From contig JABDJY010000484.1 of the NCBI GenBank assembly GCA_013003285.1, positions 1 through 11,362 on the forward strand: a DNA stretch of 11,362 bases. Direction: 5' to 3'. This DNA is from Alphaproteobacteria bacterium. Lineage in GTDB: Bacteria; Pseudomonadota; Alphaproteobacteria; UBA6615. The first letter of the stretch is position 1, and each line of letters begins with the position of its first letter. Below are positions 1 to 7,059 of the stretch, piece after piece. Below the pieces are notes generated by a model. That model saw nothing but the letters and a program-made list of their open reading frames with translations. It ran no database searches and had not been told where the DNA came from. The translations under genes and the position numbers were made by a program.

Positions 1-1096
1 CGGCTTACTTGTGTTGGCCAGCGCCGCCAGCGCTCAGTCGAAACCGGTGACCATACCGGTCCTGGTGCCGCTCACCGGATTCCTGTCGCTGGAAGGCACC
101 AGCCAGCGTAACGGCGCCGATCTGGCACTGCGCGAGACTACCGATGATGGCGTGCGCTACAACGTCTCCGACACGGCAACCTCGCCGGAAGTGGCGGTCA
201 ACGCCCTCGAGCGCGCCATGACCGGCGACAATGTGGTCGCCATCGTCGCGCCCATGCTGGGTACTCAGATGCTGGCCCTGGTGCCCCTGGCCGACGAATT
301 CAACGTGCCCCTGGTGACCGTATCGGGCACCGCCAAGATCACCGAGTTGGGCAGCCCCAACGTCTTCCGCTTCTTCCCGGGCGACGTGGTGGTGAAGCGC
401 GCCCATGCGCGCTACGCCATCGAAGAGTTGGGCATCAAGCGGCCCGCCATTATCTTTCAGACCACCGCCTACGGTCAGAGCGGCCGCGCCGAATTAGCGA
501 AAAATCTGACCGAGCTGGGTAGCCCGCCGGTAACCGAAGAAGCTATCGACGTCTCGGTCAAGGACATGCTGCCGGTGTTGAGCAAGGTCCGCGCGTCGGG
601 CGCCGATGGTTTGCTCTTGCATCTGCATGCCGGCTCGACGGCTTTGGTGATCAAACAGGCGCGCGCCGCCGGCATCGACCTTCCCATCGTCGCCGGATCG
701 GCCATGCACCAACCTCAGACCGCGGCATTGCTCGAGCCCCGCGAACTGGCCGGCGTCTGCGCCGAAAGCGGATCGTCGCCGATTTCCGGCGGCACGCCGC
801 AGATGGAGGATTTCGCCAAGCGCTACCGCGCCGCCTTCGGCAGCGAGCCCGACGCCTTCGCCCTCGGTCAATATGATGCGGTGCAGATGATCCTCGCCGC
901 GATTGGGTCCGGCGCCCGCACCCCCGATGCCATCCGTAACGCCCTAGCCAACAACAGCCATGACGGGCTAGCCATGGCCTACCGCTCCGACGGCAAGGGC
1001 AACATGGCCCACGACGCGGTGATCATCTGCTACGACGGCGCCGACCGCACCCCGGACATCGTCAAACGCTACGAAAACATCACCGGCGCGCGCTAA
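1..1096 (+). CDS. Branched-chain amino acid-type ABC transporter substrate-binding protein (5' partial)
   Basis: This is a periplasmic binding protein of the Liv/HAAT type (Peripla_BP_6 fold), which would capture an amino acid or related small molecule and deliver it to the permease encoded just downstream. The reading frame is open from the window edge. The first visible residues, GLLVLASAASAQS, are the end of a signal peptide with an A-x-A cleavage site, so the true start lies upstream; the GTG at position 11 is inside the signal and is not the start. The mature part starts KPVTIPVLVPLTGFLSLEG, the usual opening of this family, followed by lobe-1 segments (VVAIVAPMLGTQMLALVPLADEF) and a typical C-terminal AFGSEPDAFALGQYDAVQMI. 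About 350 mature residues is normal for the family. livH, livMG and livF follow on the same strand after a hairpin-rich repeat. Family assignment is firm. The ligand cannot be read from the sequence, and amides, urea or aromatic compounds are also transported by this family. Confidence 0.9.
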   Translation, partial: GLLVLASAASAQSKPVTIPVLVPLTGFLSLEGTSQRNGADLALRETTDDGVRYNVSDTATSPEVAVNALERAMTGDNVVAIVAPMLGTQMLALVPLADEFNVPLVTVSGTAKITELGSPNVFRFFPGDVVVKRAHARYAIEELGIKRPAIIFQTTAYGQSGRAELAKNLTELGSPPVTEEAIDVSVKDMLPVLSKVRASGADGLLLHLHAGSTALVIKQARAAGIDLPIVAGSAMHQPQTAALLEPRELAGVCAESGSSPISGGTPQMEDFAKRYRAAFGSEPDAFALGQYDAVQMILAAIGSGARTPDAIRNALANNSHDGLAMAYRSDGKGNMAHDAVIICYDGADRTPDIVKRYENITGAR

Positions 1097-1142
1097 GAAA
1101 CCCCGCCGTCCAGGGAATCATGTTTTCTATCGCTTCGCTCTA

Positions 1143-1245
1143 CTCCCCCTCCCTAACCCTCCCCCTCACTGGGGGGAGGGAATATGATTGCGGGTCTCGC
1201 GATTTACCCCCTCCCCCCTTGAGGGGGAGGGCTGGGGTGGGGGGT
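1143..1245. repeat. C/G-rich double-hairpin intergenic repeat between the binding protein gene and livH
   Basis: Two perfect 9-bp stems use the same arm pair, CCCTCCCCC/GGGGGAGGG: 1157-1165 with 1172-1180 (6-nt loop), and 1209-1217 with 1223-1231 (5-nt loop). The outer flanks (1144-1168 and 1220-1245) are also imperfect reverse complements, so the whole unit can fold as one long hairpin. Translated, it gives the peptides PSPLEGEGWGGG and PPTPALPLKGGG, familiar from spurious annotations of a dispersed palindromic element in alphaproteobacterial genomes. In the transcript it lies between the binding protein gene and the membrane-component genes, where it could stabilise the upstream mRNA end or lower transcription of the downstream genes; that role is inferred. 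Confidence 0.8.
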
Positions 1246-1280
1246 ACACAAAGAATTTCCGCATTCCGAGAAAAGTTCTG

Positions 1281-2165
1281 ATGTTTGCCGCGCAACTGGC
1301 ATTGAATGCGCTGGCCCTGGGGGCGGCCTATGCGTTGGTGGCGCTGGGCTTTGTGCTGGTGTTGAACGCCACCACGGCGGTTAATTTCGGCCATGGTGAT
1401 ACGGTCGTCGCCGGCGGTTTTCTGGCTGTCGCCCTGGCGACCCTGGTCCCCGGCGACCTCGCCGTGCCCGGCCTGGTGCTGCTGCCCGCCATCCTGGCAT
1501 TGATGGCGCTATTCGGCGCGTTGATGTCGTGGCTGGTCTATTTGCCGATCCGCGACCGGCCGCCCGTGACGACGTTCATCACCACCATCGCATTCGGCAT
1601 CATTATCGCCAACGGCGTGAACGCCCTGTTCGGCGGCGCGCCGCGCAGCGCGCCAAGCCTGATCGGCAGCGGCGGGTTTAGCGCCGGTGAGCTGTTCCTG
1701 AGCCGCCAGTCGATCGCCATCATCATCGTCTCGGCAATCTTGATCGGCGGCCTGGCATTGCTCCTCAACCGCACCCAGTTGGGGCGTCAGTTGCGGGCCT
1801 GCGCGCAAGATCCCGAGATGGCCCAGGCGATCGGCATCCACCTCACCCGCATGACCGTGATCACCTTCGCGCTGGCGGCCGCGCTCGCCGGCGCCGCCGG
1901 TCTGTTGCTGGCCAACCAGTTCTTCGTCACCCCCAGCGATGGCGGCGTGTTGATGCTCAAGGCCTATATCGCCGTTACCATCGGCGGCTGGGGTAGCCTG
2001 CGCGGCGCGGTCGCCGGCGCGCTGCTGATCGCCAGTTTCGAAGTCGCCGTGGCCAGCCAGTTCTCCCAACTGGTCGCCGAGGGGTTGCTCTACGTCACCT
2101 TGTTCGTGGTGCTGTTCTTCCGGCCCCAGGGACTGTTCGGCGAACCTCTGGGCCAGCGCGCGTGA
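1281..2165 (+). CDS. livH: Branched-chain amino acid-type ABC transporter permease LivH
   Basis: This is an inner-membrane permease of the LivH family, one half of the heterodimeric transmembrane channel of a HAAT-type importer. The chosen ATG gives a 294-residue protein starting MFAAQLALNALALGAAYALVALGF, which matches the usual LivH N-terminus. A longer frame is open back to 1188, but those extra codons come from the C/G-rich repeat and encode no membrane segment. A weak purine-rich stretch (GAGAAAAG) precedes the ATG. About eight hydrophobic segments can be followed. The family stretch RTQLGRQLRACAQDPEMAQAIGI, the cytoplasmic loop that contacts the ATPase, is intact, as is the C-terminal FFRPQGLFGE. 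The stop is 10 bp before the livMG start, so the genes are very likely co-transcribed. The symbol indicates family; the substrate is unknown. Confidence 0.9.
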   Translation: MFAAQLALNALALGAAYALVALGFVLVLNATTAVNFGHGDTVVAGGFLAVALATLVPGDLAVPGLVLLPAILALMALFGALMSWLVYLPIRDRPPVTTFITTIAFGIIIANGVNALFGGAPRSAPSLIGSGGFSAGELFLSRQSIAIIIVSAILIGGLALLLNRTQLGRQLRACAQDPEMAQAIGIHLTRMTVITFALAAALAGAAGLLLANQFFVTPSDGGVLMLKAYIAVTIGGWGSLRGAVAGALLIASFEVAVASQFSQLVAEGLLYVTLFVVLFFRPQGLFGEPLGQRA

Positions 2166-2175
2166 GACGCCCGAC

Positions 2176-3903
2176 ATGAACATTCGTATCGGCGCCGTTC
2201 CTCTGTTCGCGATCATTGCAGTGGCCATTGCGGTCTATGCGGTGGGGTTCGCCTCGTCCTACGATCTGCGCGTCCTCACGGTCTCCGGCATCTATGTGAT
2301 CGTCGTGCTGGGCTACCAGTTCATCTTCGGCTATGCCGGCGCCCTGAGCCTGGCGCAAGGCGCGTTCTTCGGCATAGGCGCCTACGTGACCGGTATACTC
2401 GGCAGCCAGTTCGGCTGGCAGTTCACCGCCACCTTCCCCTTGTCGATCCTGGTGCCGGCGTTGCTTGCCGCCACCATCGCGCTGCCGGTCCTAAGGCTTC
2501 AATCCCATTATTTCGCCCTCGCCACATTGGCGCTCGGCCAAGGAATCCTGCTTATCGCGATCAACTGGGAAGGCGTGACCGGCGGCGCCAACGGCCTACC
2601 GGGCGTGCCGGGGATCGTCATCTTCGACATCGCCATCCCGCGCGGTTTGGCCTTACTGGCTTTCGTCTGGGGATTGGCGGCGGCGGCGGCAGCGCTGGCC
2701 TGGTGGATCATGCACGGGCTCTACGGTCTGTCTTTCACCGTGATGCGCGAAACCCCACTGGCCGCCGATGCTCTGGGGATCGACCGGGCGGCACTGCGGT
2801 TCGTAGCCTTCGTACTCAGTGCCGCCTATGGCGGAGCGGCCGGGGCGTTGTTCGTCCACACCATCCGCGTGATCTCACCAGAAGTTCTGGGCTTCGCCAT
2901 CATGGTGACCGTTTTGACCATGACGGTCATCGGCGGACGAACCCAGATCGTCGGCGCGGTGATCGGTGCCATATTATTGATCCACCTGCCGGAATGGTTT
3001 CGCGGCCTGGAAGAATATTATCTGGTCGCCATGGGAGTCGTGCTACTGCTGGTGATTCTGTTCGCACCCGACGGCGCGGCGGCCTATTTCGGACGACGGC
3101 CCACCAAGGCCGAAGATAAATCCAGGCCGGACATCGTACCGATTGATCTCCGTCCCGGGCGCAAAGCCGGCTTCGAAATCAAAGGTCTGACCAAGTCCTA
3201 TGGCGGCAATCGCGCCTTGGACGGTGTCGACCTTACCGTTGCCCCGGGCGAGATCGTCGGGCTGATCGGCCCCAACGGGTCAGGCAAGACGACGCTCGCC
3301 AACCTCCTCACCGGGCTCGACCGGCCCGACGGAGGTCGCATCACCTTGGAAGGCGAGGACATCACCGGATTGCCGGCCCACCGCATCGCGCGGCTCGGCA
3401 TTGGCCGCACCTTCCAGACGCCGCAGTTGGCGCCATCGTTGAGTCTGGTTGACGCCGTGGCCGCCGCCCATGCCGGCAATCGGAATAGCGATCTGACCAC
3501 GGCACGCGAGGATGCGTTTGCCCTCCTCGCCGGCTTCGACCTCACCGCGCGCGCCGACCAGCTTTGCCGCAGCCAACCGCATGGCGTGAAGCGCAGCGTC
3601 GATCTCGCGGCAGCCCTGGCACGTCGGCCCTCGATAATCGTGCTCGATGAGCCAGCCGCCGGATTAACCCAGGACGAGGCCGCGACCTTGGCCGGTGTGG
3701 TGCGGACTTATGCGGCCAACGGCGCGGCGGTGTTGGTGATCGATCACGATATGACTTTTCTGCTGCCCCTGGCCCAGCGCCTGGTCTGCCTCGATGCTGG
3801 CCAGGTCATCGCCCATGGCCTCCCCGATGAAGTGGTCGAAGAGGCCGCCGTTATCGCCGCCTATTTCGGCGCGCCAGTGATATCGCCAGCGAGCGCACCA
3901 TGA
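2176..3903 (+). CDS. Fused LivM-type permease / LivG-type ATPase of the Liv importer
   Basis: A single 575-residue reading frame joins two proteins that are separate in E. coli. Residues 1 to about 305 are a LivM-type permease with many hydrophobic segments, the family's GYQFIFGYAGALSLAQGAFFGIGAY near the N-terminus and the ATPase-facing loop around MRETPLAADALGI. After a polar linker (about 306-330), residues about 333-570 are a LivG-type ATPase: Walker A GPNGSGKT at 365-372, Q-loop Gln414, Walker B with LDEP from 490 and catalytic Glu492, and H-loop His524. The ABC signature is degenerate, QPHGVK in place of LSGGQ; LivG proteins often vary here, but L-to-Q and Q-to-K are both unusual. The frame is continuous with no stop between halves. 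Spacing to livH is 10 bp, and the end overlaps livF by 4 bp (ATGA). Such LivM-LivG fusions are known in some proteobacteria. Confident in both halves and in the fusion. Confidence 0.92.
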   Translation: MNIRIGAVPLFAIIAVAIAVYAVGFASSYDLRVLTVSGIYVIVVLGYQFIFGYAGALSLAQGAFFGIGAYVTGILGSQFGWQFTATFPLSILVPALLAATIALPVLRLQSHYFALATLALGQGILLIAINWEGVTGGANGLPGVPGIVIFDIAIPRGLALLAFVWGLAAAAAALAWWIMHGLYGLSFTVMRETPLAADALGIDRAALRFVAFVLSAAYGGAAGALFVHTIRVISPEVLGFAIMVTVLTMTVIGGRTQIVGAVIGAILLIHLPEWFRGLEEYYLVAMGVVLLLVILFAPDGAAAYFGRRPTKAEDKSRPDIVPIDLRPGRKAGFEIKGLTKSYGGNRALDGVDLTVAPGEIVGLIGPNGSGKTTLANLLTGLDRPDGGRITLEGEDITGLPAHRIARLGIGRTFQTPQLAPSLSLVDAVAAAHAGNRNSDLTTAREDAFALLAGFDLTARADQLCRSQPHGVKRSVDLAAALARRPSIIVLDEPAAGLTQDEAATLAGVVRTYAANGAAVLVIDHDMTFLLPLAQRLVCLDAGQVIAHGLPDEVVEEAAVIAAYFGAPVISPASAP

Positions 3904-4607
3904 GCGCGCCCCTGCTTTCCGTCAGCGGATTATCGGTCGCCTATGGCGGCGTACCGGCGGTCGAGCCTCTGGATTTTTCCGTGGTGGCCGGCAACAGCAT
4001 CACCATTCTGGGCGCCAATGGCGCGGGTAAATCCAGCCTGTTGCGTGGCCTCATGGGGTTGGCGGCCACGACCGGCAAAATCACCTTCGACGGAATCGAG
4101 ATCGCGAAACTCACGACGGCCGATCGCGCGCGCCACGGCATCGCCTTCGTCCCGGAAGGACGGCGGGTCTTTGCCGGCATGAGCGTGCGCGAAAACCTTG
4201 AGGTCGCCGCCCATGTGAACACGCAAGAGCGGCAAAGGCGGCTCGACGCGGCTTACGCGTTGTTCCCCCAGTTGGCCGCCCGCGACAGCGATGCCGCCTG
4301 GCAGCTCTCCGGCGGACAACAGCAAATGCTCGCTATCGCCCGGGCGATGATGGCGCGGCCTAAGTTACTGCTGATGGATGAGCCGTCGCTCGGCCTGGCA
4401 CCGGCTATCGCTAAGGATGTCGTGGGCGCGCTGGCCGCTATCGCCGCCGACACCACGATCCTCCTCGCCGAGCAGAATGCCAGCCTGGCGCTCGAGATCG
4501 CCGCCCATGCGCTCATTCTCGATCGCGGCCGATTGATCTTCGAGGGCTCCGCCGATGAGATCCGACGCCGTCCCGAGCTTCTGAGTCCGGCTCACGCGGC
4601 GAGCTAA
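3900..4607 (+). CDS. livF: Branched-chain amino acid-type ABC transporter ATP-binding protein LivF
   Basis: This is the second nucleotide-binding subunit of the Liv-type importer, expected to pair with the LivG domain of the upstream fusion on the cytoplasmic face of the membrane. The 235-residue length is normal for LivF. Visible motifs are Walker A GANGAGKS at 38-45, the LivF-specific VPEGRRVFAGMSVRENLEVA stretch, a canonical signature LSGGQQQMLAIARA starting at 136, and Walker B LLLMDEPS with Asp160 and Glu161. The H-loop position reads LLAEQN without histidine, as is usual for LivF. The start ATG overlaps the preceding stop by 4 bp, which indicates translational coupling. With a canonical signature here and a degenerate one in the LivG domain, the two ATP sites of the complex may be unequal. 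The gene ends 7 bp from the stop of the convergent SH3 gene, and no hairpin-plus-T terminator is visible. Confidence 0.94.
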   Translation: MSAPLLSVSGLSVAYGGVPAVEPLDFSVVAGNSITILGANGAGKSSLLRGLMGLAATTGKITFDGIEIAKLTTADRARHGIAFVPEGRRVFAGMSVRENLEVAAHVNTQERQRRLDAAYALFPQLAARDSDAAWQLSGGQQQMLAIARAMMARPKLLLMDEPSLGLAPAIAKDVVGALAAIAADTTILLAEQNASLALEIAAHALILDRGRLIFEGSADEIRRRPELLSPAHAAS

Positions 4608-4614
4608 GCCTTCT

Positions 4615-5229
4615 CTACGGACAGCTTTCCTGCGCTAACCAGCCAGCGGCCGCCCCCTTGGGTGTCCAGACCGTAACTGTCACCGGCTCGGTGATCTTCA
4701 GTTGCTGGCGGTAGGCACAACCGAGTTCGAAGGCGATGAGCGAAGCGTGGTTGGTGTTGGTATCGTCGGCCAACACGATCGATAGACGTTCGCTGCTTTC
4801 AATCGATAGCTCCGAAAGATCGCCCCGCGCGATCGCCCAGTCGACAAAGTCGTTCTCCTCATCGCCGAAGGCGGGCGCCAGAAAATCCTTGGGCAGGTTC
4901 AAAAACGAGCGATGAACCCAGGCTTCGATTTCCGGAGCCGCTTCATCGCCCTCGTCCCCGTCAATTTTCAACCCGGTGACACGAACCCAGCGGCCGGATT
5001 GGTCGATCGCGGTGACCTTATCGCCACGCTTGAGCCTGGCGACAATGTCGTAACCCTCGCCGGGCCCGCCGCGCACATTAAGCTTTTTGACCCGTATTGT
5101 GCCCTGCCAGGCGCGTACTTGTGTATGTTCGTCGGCGAATGCGGCTCCCGCGAGGGGCAAAATTGCCGGCGCCGCAAACAATGCGAGCCCTGCCCCCAAA
5201 ACCGGTATGCCTAGACAAACTCGGCTCAT
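4615..5229 (-). CDS. Secreted SH3-domain protein with an uncharacterised C-terminal region
   Basis: The 204-residue product has an N-terminal hydrophobic segment (residues about 5-30) ending AGAAFADEH, a likely Sec signal peptide with cleavage near A-F-A, so it probably acts in the periplasm. Residues about 44-112 form a bacterial SH3 domain: LNVRGGPGEGYDIVARLKRGDKV, GRWVRV and the closing AWVHRSFLN are the standard landmarks. The loop before the last strand carries an acidic insert (GDEGDEAAPE, 91-100). Bacterial SH3 domains often bind cell-wall peptides or serve in envelope proteins, but no catalytic domain is present. Residues about 120-204 match nothing I recognise; two cysteines (171 and 203) could form a disulfide in the periplasm. 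The gene is convergent with livF and divergent from pyrE, so it is probably a single-gene unit. The ribosome-binding site is weak; the start is fixed mainly by the signal peptide. Confidence 0.75.
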   Translation of the reverse strand: MSRVCLGIPVLGAGLALFAAPAILPLAGAAFADEHTQVRAWQGTIRVKKLNVRGGPGEGYDIVARLKRGDKVTAIDQSGRWVRVTGLKIDGDEGDEAAPEIEAWVHRSFLNLPKDFLAPAFGDEENDFVDWAIARGDLSELSIESSERLSIVLADDTNTNHASLIAFELGCAYRQQLKITEPVTVTVWTPKGAAAGWLAQESCP

Positions 5230-5256
5230 TGCGCCGTCCGTTTCAGTGGTTCCAAC

Positions 5257-5265
5257 AGTATAGCA
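5257..5265 (-). promoter_or_regulatory. Possible extended -10 promoter element for the SH3-domain gene
   Basis: On the minus strand this reads TGCTATACT, an extended -10 (TGn plus TATACT), about 28 nt upstream of the SH3 gene start. I see no good -35 at the matching distance, which is tolerable for extended -10 promoters. The rest of the divergent gap (5230-5350) holds two TATAAC hexamers on the plus strand (5285-5290 and 5308-5313), neither with a convincing -35 for pyrE. Confidence 0.3.
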
Positions 5266-5350
5266 AATCTTCCCGCCGCCGTCCTATAACGACTCTCTTG
5301 GATTGCCTATAACATGCGCCACCGTAACTATCGTTAATAGGAATTGGTTC

Positions 5351-6040
5351 ATGCCCCGGCCCACAGAACTCGCCCACGCCACCGACGCCGCCCGCTTGGC
5401 GGCCCAGCGCGCGGCGGATATATTGCTCGATATCGAAGCGGTGAATTTCCGCCCCGACGACCCCTATACCTTCACGTCCGGACGCAAGAGCCCGAGCTAT
5501 GTGGATTGCCGACGGATCATTTCCTTTCCCGCCGCACGCAGCGAGCTGACCAAGCTCGCCGTCGAGCTGATCGAGCGCGATATTGGCCGCGGCGAGATCG
5601 ACATTATCGCCGGTGGCGAGACCGCTGGCATTCCCTTCTCCGCCTGGATCGCCGACGCGTTGGACCAGCCGATGATTTATGTGCGCAAGGAGCCCAAGGG
5701 CTTCGGCCGCATGGCGCAGATCGAAGGCAAACTGGATGAGGGCGCGCGGGTGCTACTCGTCGAAGACCTGACCACCGATGGCGGCAGCAAGGTGCGCTTT
5801 ATCGATGCCCTGCGCGACGCCGGCGCCACGGTGGCCCACACATATGTGGTCTTCCATTACGGTATCTTCCCCGAGAGCTTGACCACCATGGCCAAACTCA
5901 ATGTGGGTCTGCACGCCCTCGCGACCTGGTGGGACGTGCTCGACGTGGCCCGTGCGCGCGAACTCTTCACGCCAGACCAACTCGACAGCGTCGAAGCCTA
6001 TCTCGACGATCCCGATGGCTGGAGCGCCGCGCGGGAGTGA
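5351..6040 (+). CDS. pyrE: Orotate phosphoribosyltransferase
   Basis: Cytosolic enzyme of de novo pyrimidine synthesis that joins orotate to PRPP to give orotidine 5'-monophosphate and pyrophosphate. The ATG at 5351 gives 229 residues, a normal length. A TTG at 5303 would add 16 residues not expected in the family, while GGAA sits 7 nt before the ATG. The sequence shows the substrate-side FTSGRKSPSYVDCR, the flexible catalytic loop YVRKEPKGFGR, and the PRPP-binding motif VLLVEDLTTDGGSK at residues 134-147. The catalytic loop keeps the two lysines (RK and PK) but has Phe where the enterobacterial loop (RKEAKDHG) has His; from memory, the KGFG/KGYG form is common in alphaproteobacterial PyrE, so this looks like a clade trait. 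The nearest neighbours are unrelated to pyrimidines: a divergent SH3 gene upstream and a convergent sulfotransferase gene 19 bp downstream. Confidence 0.95.
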   Translation: MPRPTELAHATDAARLAAQRAADILLDIEAVNFRPDDPYTFTSGRKSPSYVDCRRIISFPAARSELTKLAVELIERDIGRGEIDIIAGGETAGIPFSAWIADALDQPMIYVRKEPKGFGRMAQIEGKLDEGARVLLVEDLTTDGGSKVRFIDALRDAGATVAHTYVVFHYGIFPESLTTMAKLNVGLHALATWWDVLDVARARELFTPDQLDSVEAYLDDPDGWSAARE

Positions 6041-6047
6041 GACGTTT

Positions 6048-6070
6048 CGGTGATTATCCTCAAATCATCG
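6048..6070. terminator. Weak hairpin between the convergent pyrE and sulfotransferase genes
   Basis: CGGTGATT (6048-6055) can pair with AATCATCG (6063-6070) across a 7-nt loop, with one G-T wobble. It lies between the pyrE stop and the end of the convergent sulfotransferase gene, covering that gene's stop codon. Neither direction has a T-run after the stem, so it is at best a weak bidirectional or Rho-assisted stop. Confidence 0.25.
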
Positions 6071-6758
6071 GCCTGGCGGCTATCAACTGAATATTTTCAA
6101 TCCAACACCTGAAAGCGCGTAGGCGGATCGCCGTCCGACTATTCAAATTCGGAAATGTCGTTTCTGGAACCGGTACATCAAGGAAGTTGCACAGCGGCGT
6201 CCATCCTTGGTCGACCGAAAAAACCAATAATTTCTCAGGCGGCACCGTGGCCGTCACATCCTCGATATGCCGTTGATAATGGGCGATCGCCGCGGCGCGG
6301 TCAGACATGGTGTCCTGATGGGACCGGTGCCACACCAGTTTGTGCGCCATATCTGCAAATTTACGCGCAACGGGTATCGCAGCAATAAGTAACCGAAACT
6401 GCCAACTCTCGGTGAAATAAACGGTCCGGATCGTACTCTCGTACCATGCCTCCACCCCGCCGGGATGCACGGTCAGCAATATCTTGGCATCAGGATAAGC
6501 GTTAACTAACTCCCGCCAGACGCAGCAGCCTGGGTTATCAACGGTAGCGGCATAGTCGTGAAAAACCGTATCCCAATCGTGCTGAATACCAGCCGGCGCA
6601 TTCGCAACCCGATGCCAAAAGTCGAGATGGCCGGGATTTTTGCGCCTATCGAGTACTTCGAACATATGGTAGCTGGGAAATCCCAAATGGCTGAGCGCCT
6701 TTGAAGTCGAGTAAGTACCGGTGCGGCCAAAGCCGGCACCAATCACCTTAATCGTCAT
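6060..6758 (-). CDS. Sulfotransferase-family protein (P-loop, Sulfotransfer_4-like)
   Basis: The 232-residue product starts MTIKVIGAGFGRTGT. The GFGRTGT loop (residues 9-15) is the 5'-phosphosulfate-binding P-loop of PAPS-dependent sulfotransferases in this cytosolic bacterial family, followed by the characteristic GFPSYHMFEV. The C-terminal VFSVDQGWTPLCNFLDVPVPETTFPNLN also matches the family. The usual central motif LTVRDPxxWY, part of the 3'-phosphate site, reads LTVHPGGVEAWYES here: Arg and Asp are lost and the loop is slightly longer, so activity or cofactor use may differ. Tandem ATGs lie at 6761 and 6758; GGGAG (6766-6770) is 7 nt from the second, hence my choice. A more upstream ATG at 6797 adds residues absent from the family. 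The start overlaps the end of the arsR gene by 11 bp, so the two are an operon. GC is near 47-48% in two hand-counted rows, against about 65% nearby, which suggests recent transfer. The acceptor substrate is unknown. Confidence 0.8.
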   Translation of the reverse strand: MTIKVIGAGFGRTGTYSTSKALSHLGFPSYHMFEVLDRRKNPGHLDFWHRVANAPAGIQHDWDTVFHDYAATVDNPGCCVWRELVNAYPDAKILLTVHPGGVEAWYESTIRTVYFTESWQFRLLIAAIPVARKFADMAHKLVWHRSHQDTMSDRAAAIAHYQRHIEDVTATVPPEKLLVFSVDQGWTPLCNFLDVPVPETTFPNLNSRTAIRLRAFRCWIENIQLIAARPMI

Positions 6759-7053
6759 CATTTTTCTCCCGTCGTTCGGTGGAAATCCGACGGGCATCTG
6801 GGCAAAACGGCGTCAAAAACGAATATAGCGTGTTGGCCAAATTGTCCGCGACGATATGGTAAAGCACAAATTGGCCGCGCTTTTGCTCGCGCACCAAGCC
6901 CGCTTCTTTCAGTACCGATAGGTGTTTGGATATCGATGGCATAGCCATATCGAATTTGTCGGCAATTTCGCCAACTGTCATCGGACCACCGGCAAGGTGG
7001 TTAAGTATTCGCCGGCGAGGCTCCGAGGCCAATGCTTTAAAACTATCTCCCAT
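6748..7053 (-). CDS. ArsR-family winged-helix transcriptional regulator
   Basis: The chosen ATG at 7053 gives 101 residues starting MGDSFKALASEPRRRILNHLAGGPMTVGEIA, the standard ArsR/HTH_20 opening. The frame continues upstream to 7389, but that part overlaps the rhodanese gene and resembles no regulator. The recognition helix region is FDMAMPSISKHLSVLKEAGLV (about 34-54) and the wing is VREQKRGQFVLYHI. AGGAAAA precedes the start. No CxC metal-binding motif of ArsR/SmtB metal sensors is present; the only cysteine is Cys84 near the C-terminus, so metal sensing is unlikely and the signal is unknown. Subgroups of this type often repress an adjacent gene. The end overlaps the start of the sulfotransferase gene, so both are probably transcribed together, with the repressor controlling its own operon. 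Low GC sets it apart from neighbours. Confidence 0.85.
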   Translation of the reverse strand: MGDSFKALASEPRRRILNHLAGGPMTVGEIADKFDMAMPSISKHLSVLKEAGLVREQKRGQFVLYHIVADNLANTLYSFLTPFCPDARRISTERREKNDDD

Positions 7054-7059
7054 AGATAT

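Noticed and set aside
1188..1280. Upstream extension of livH
   Set aside because: The 31 extra codons are the translated repeat (SPLEGEGWGGG). The family N-terminus begins at the ATG at 1281.
1140..1394. Minus-strand reading frame of 84 codons encoding PPTPALPLKGGG and LPPVRGRVREGE
   Set aside because: These peptides come from the C/G-rich palindromic repeat, and the rest lies antisense to livH. No ribosome-binding site or family match.
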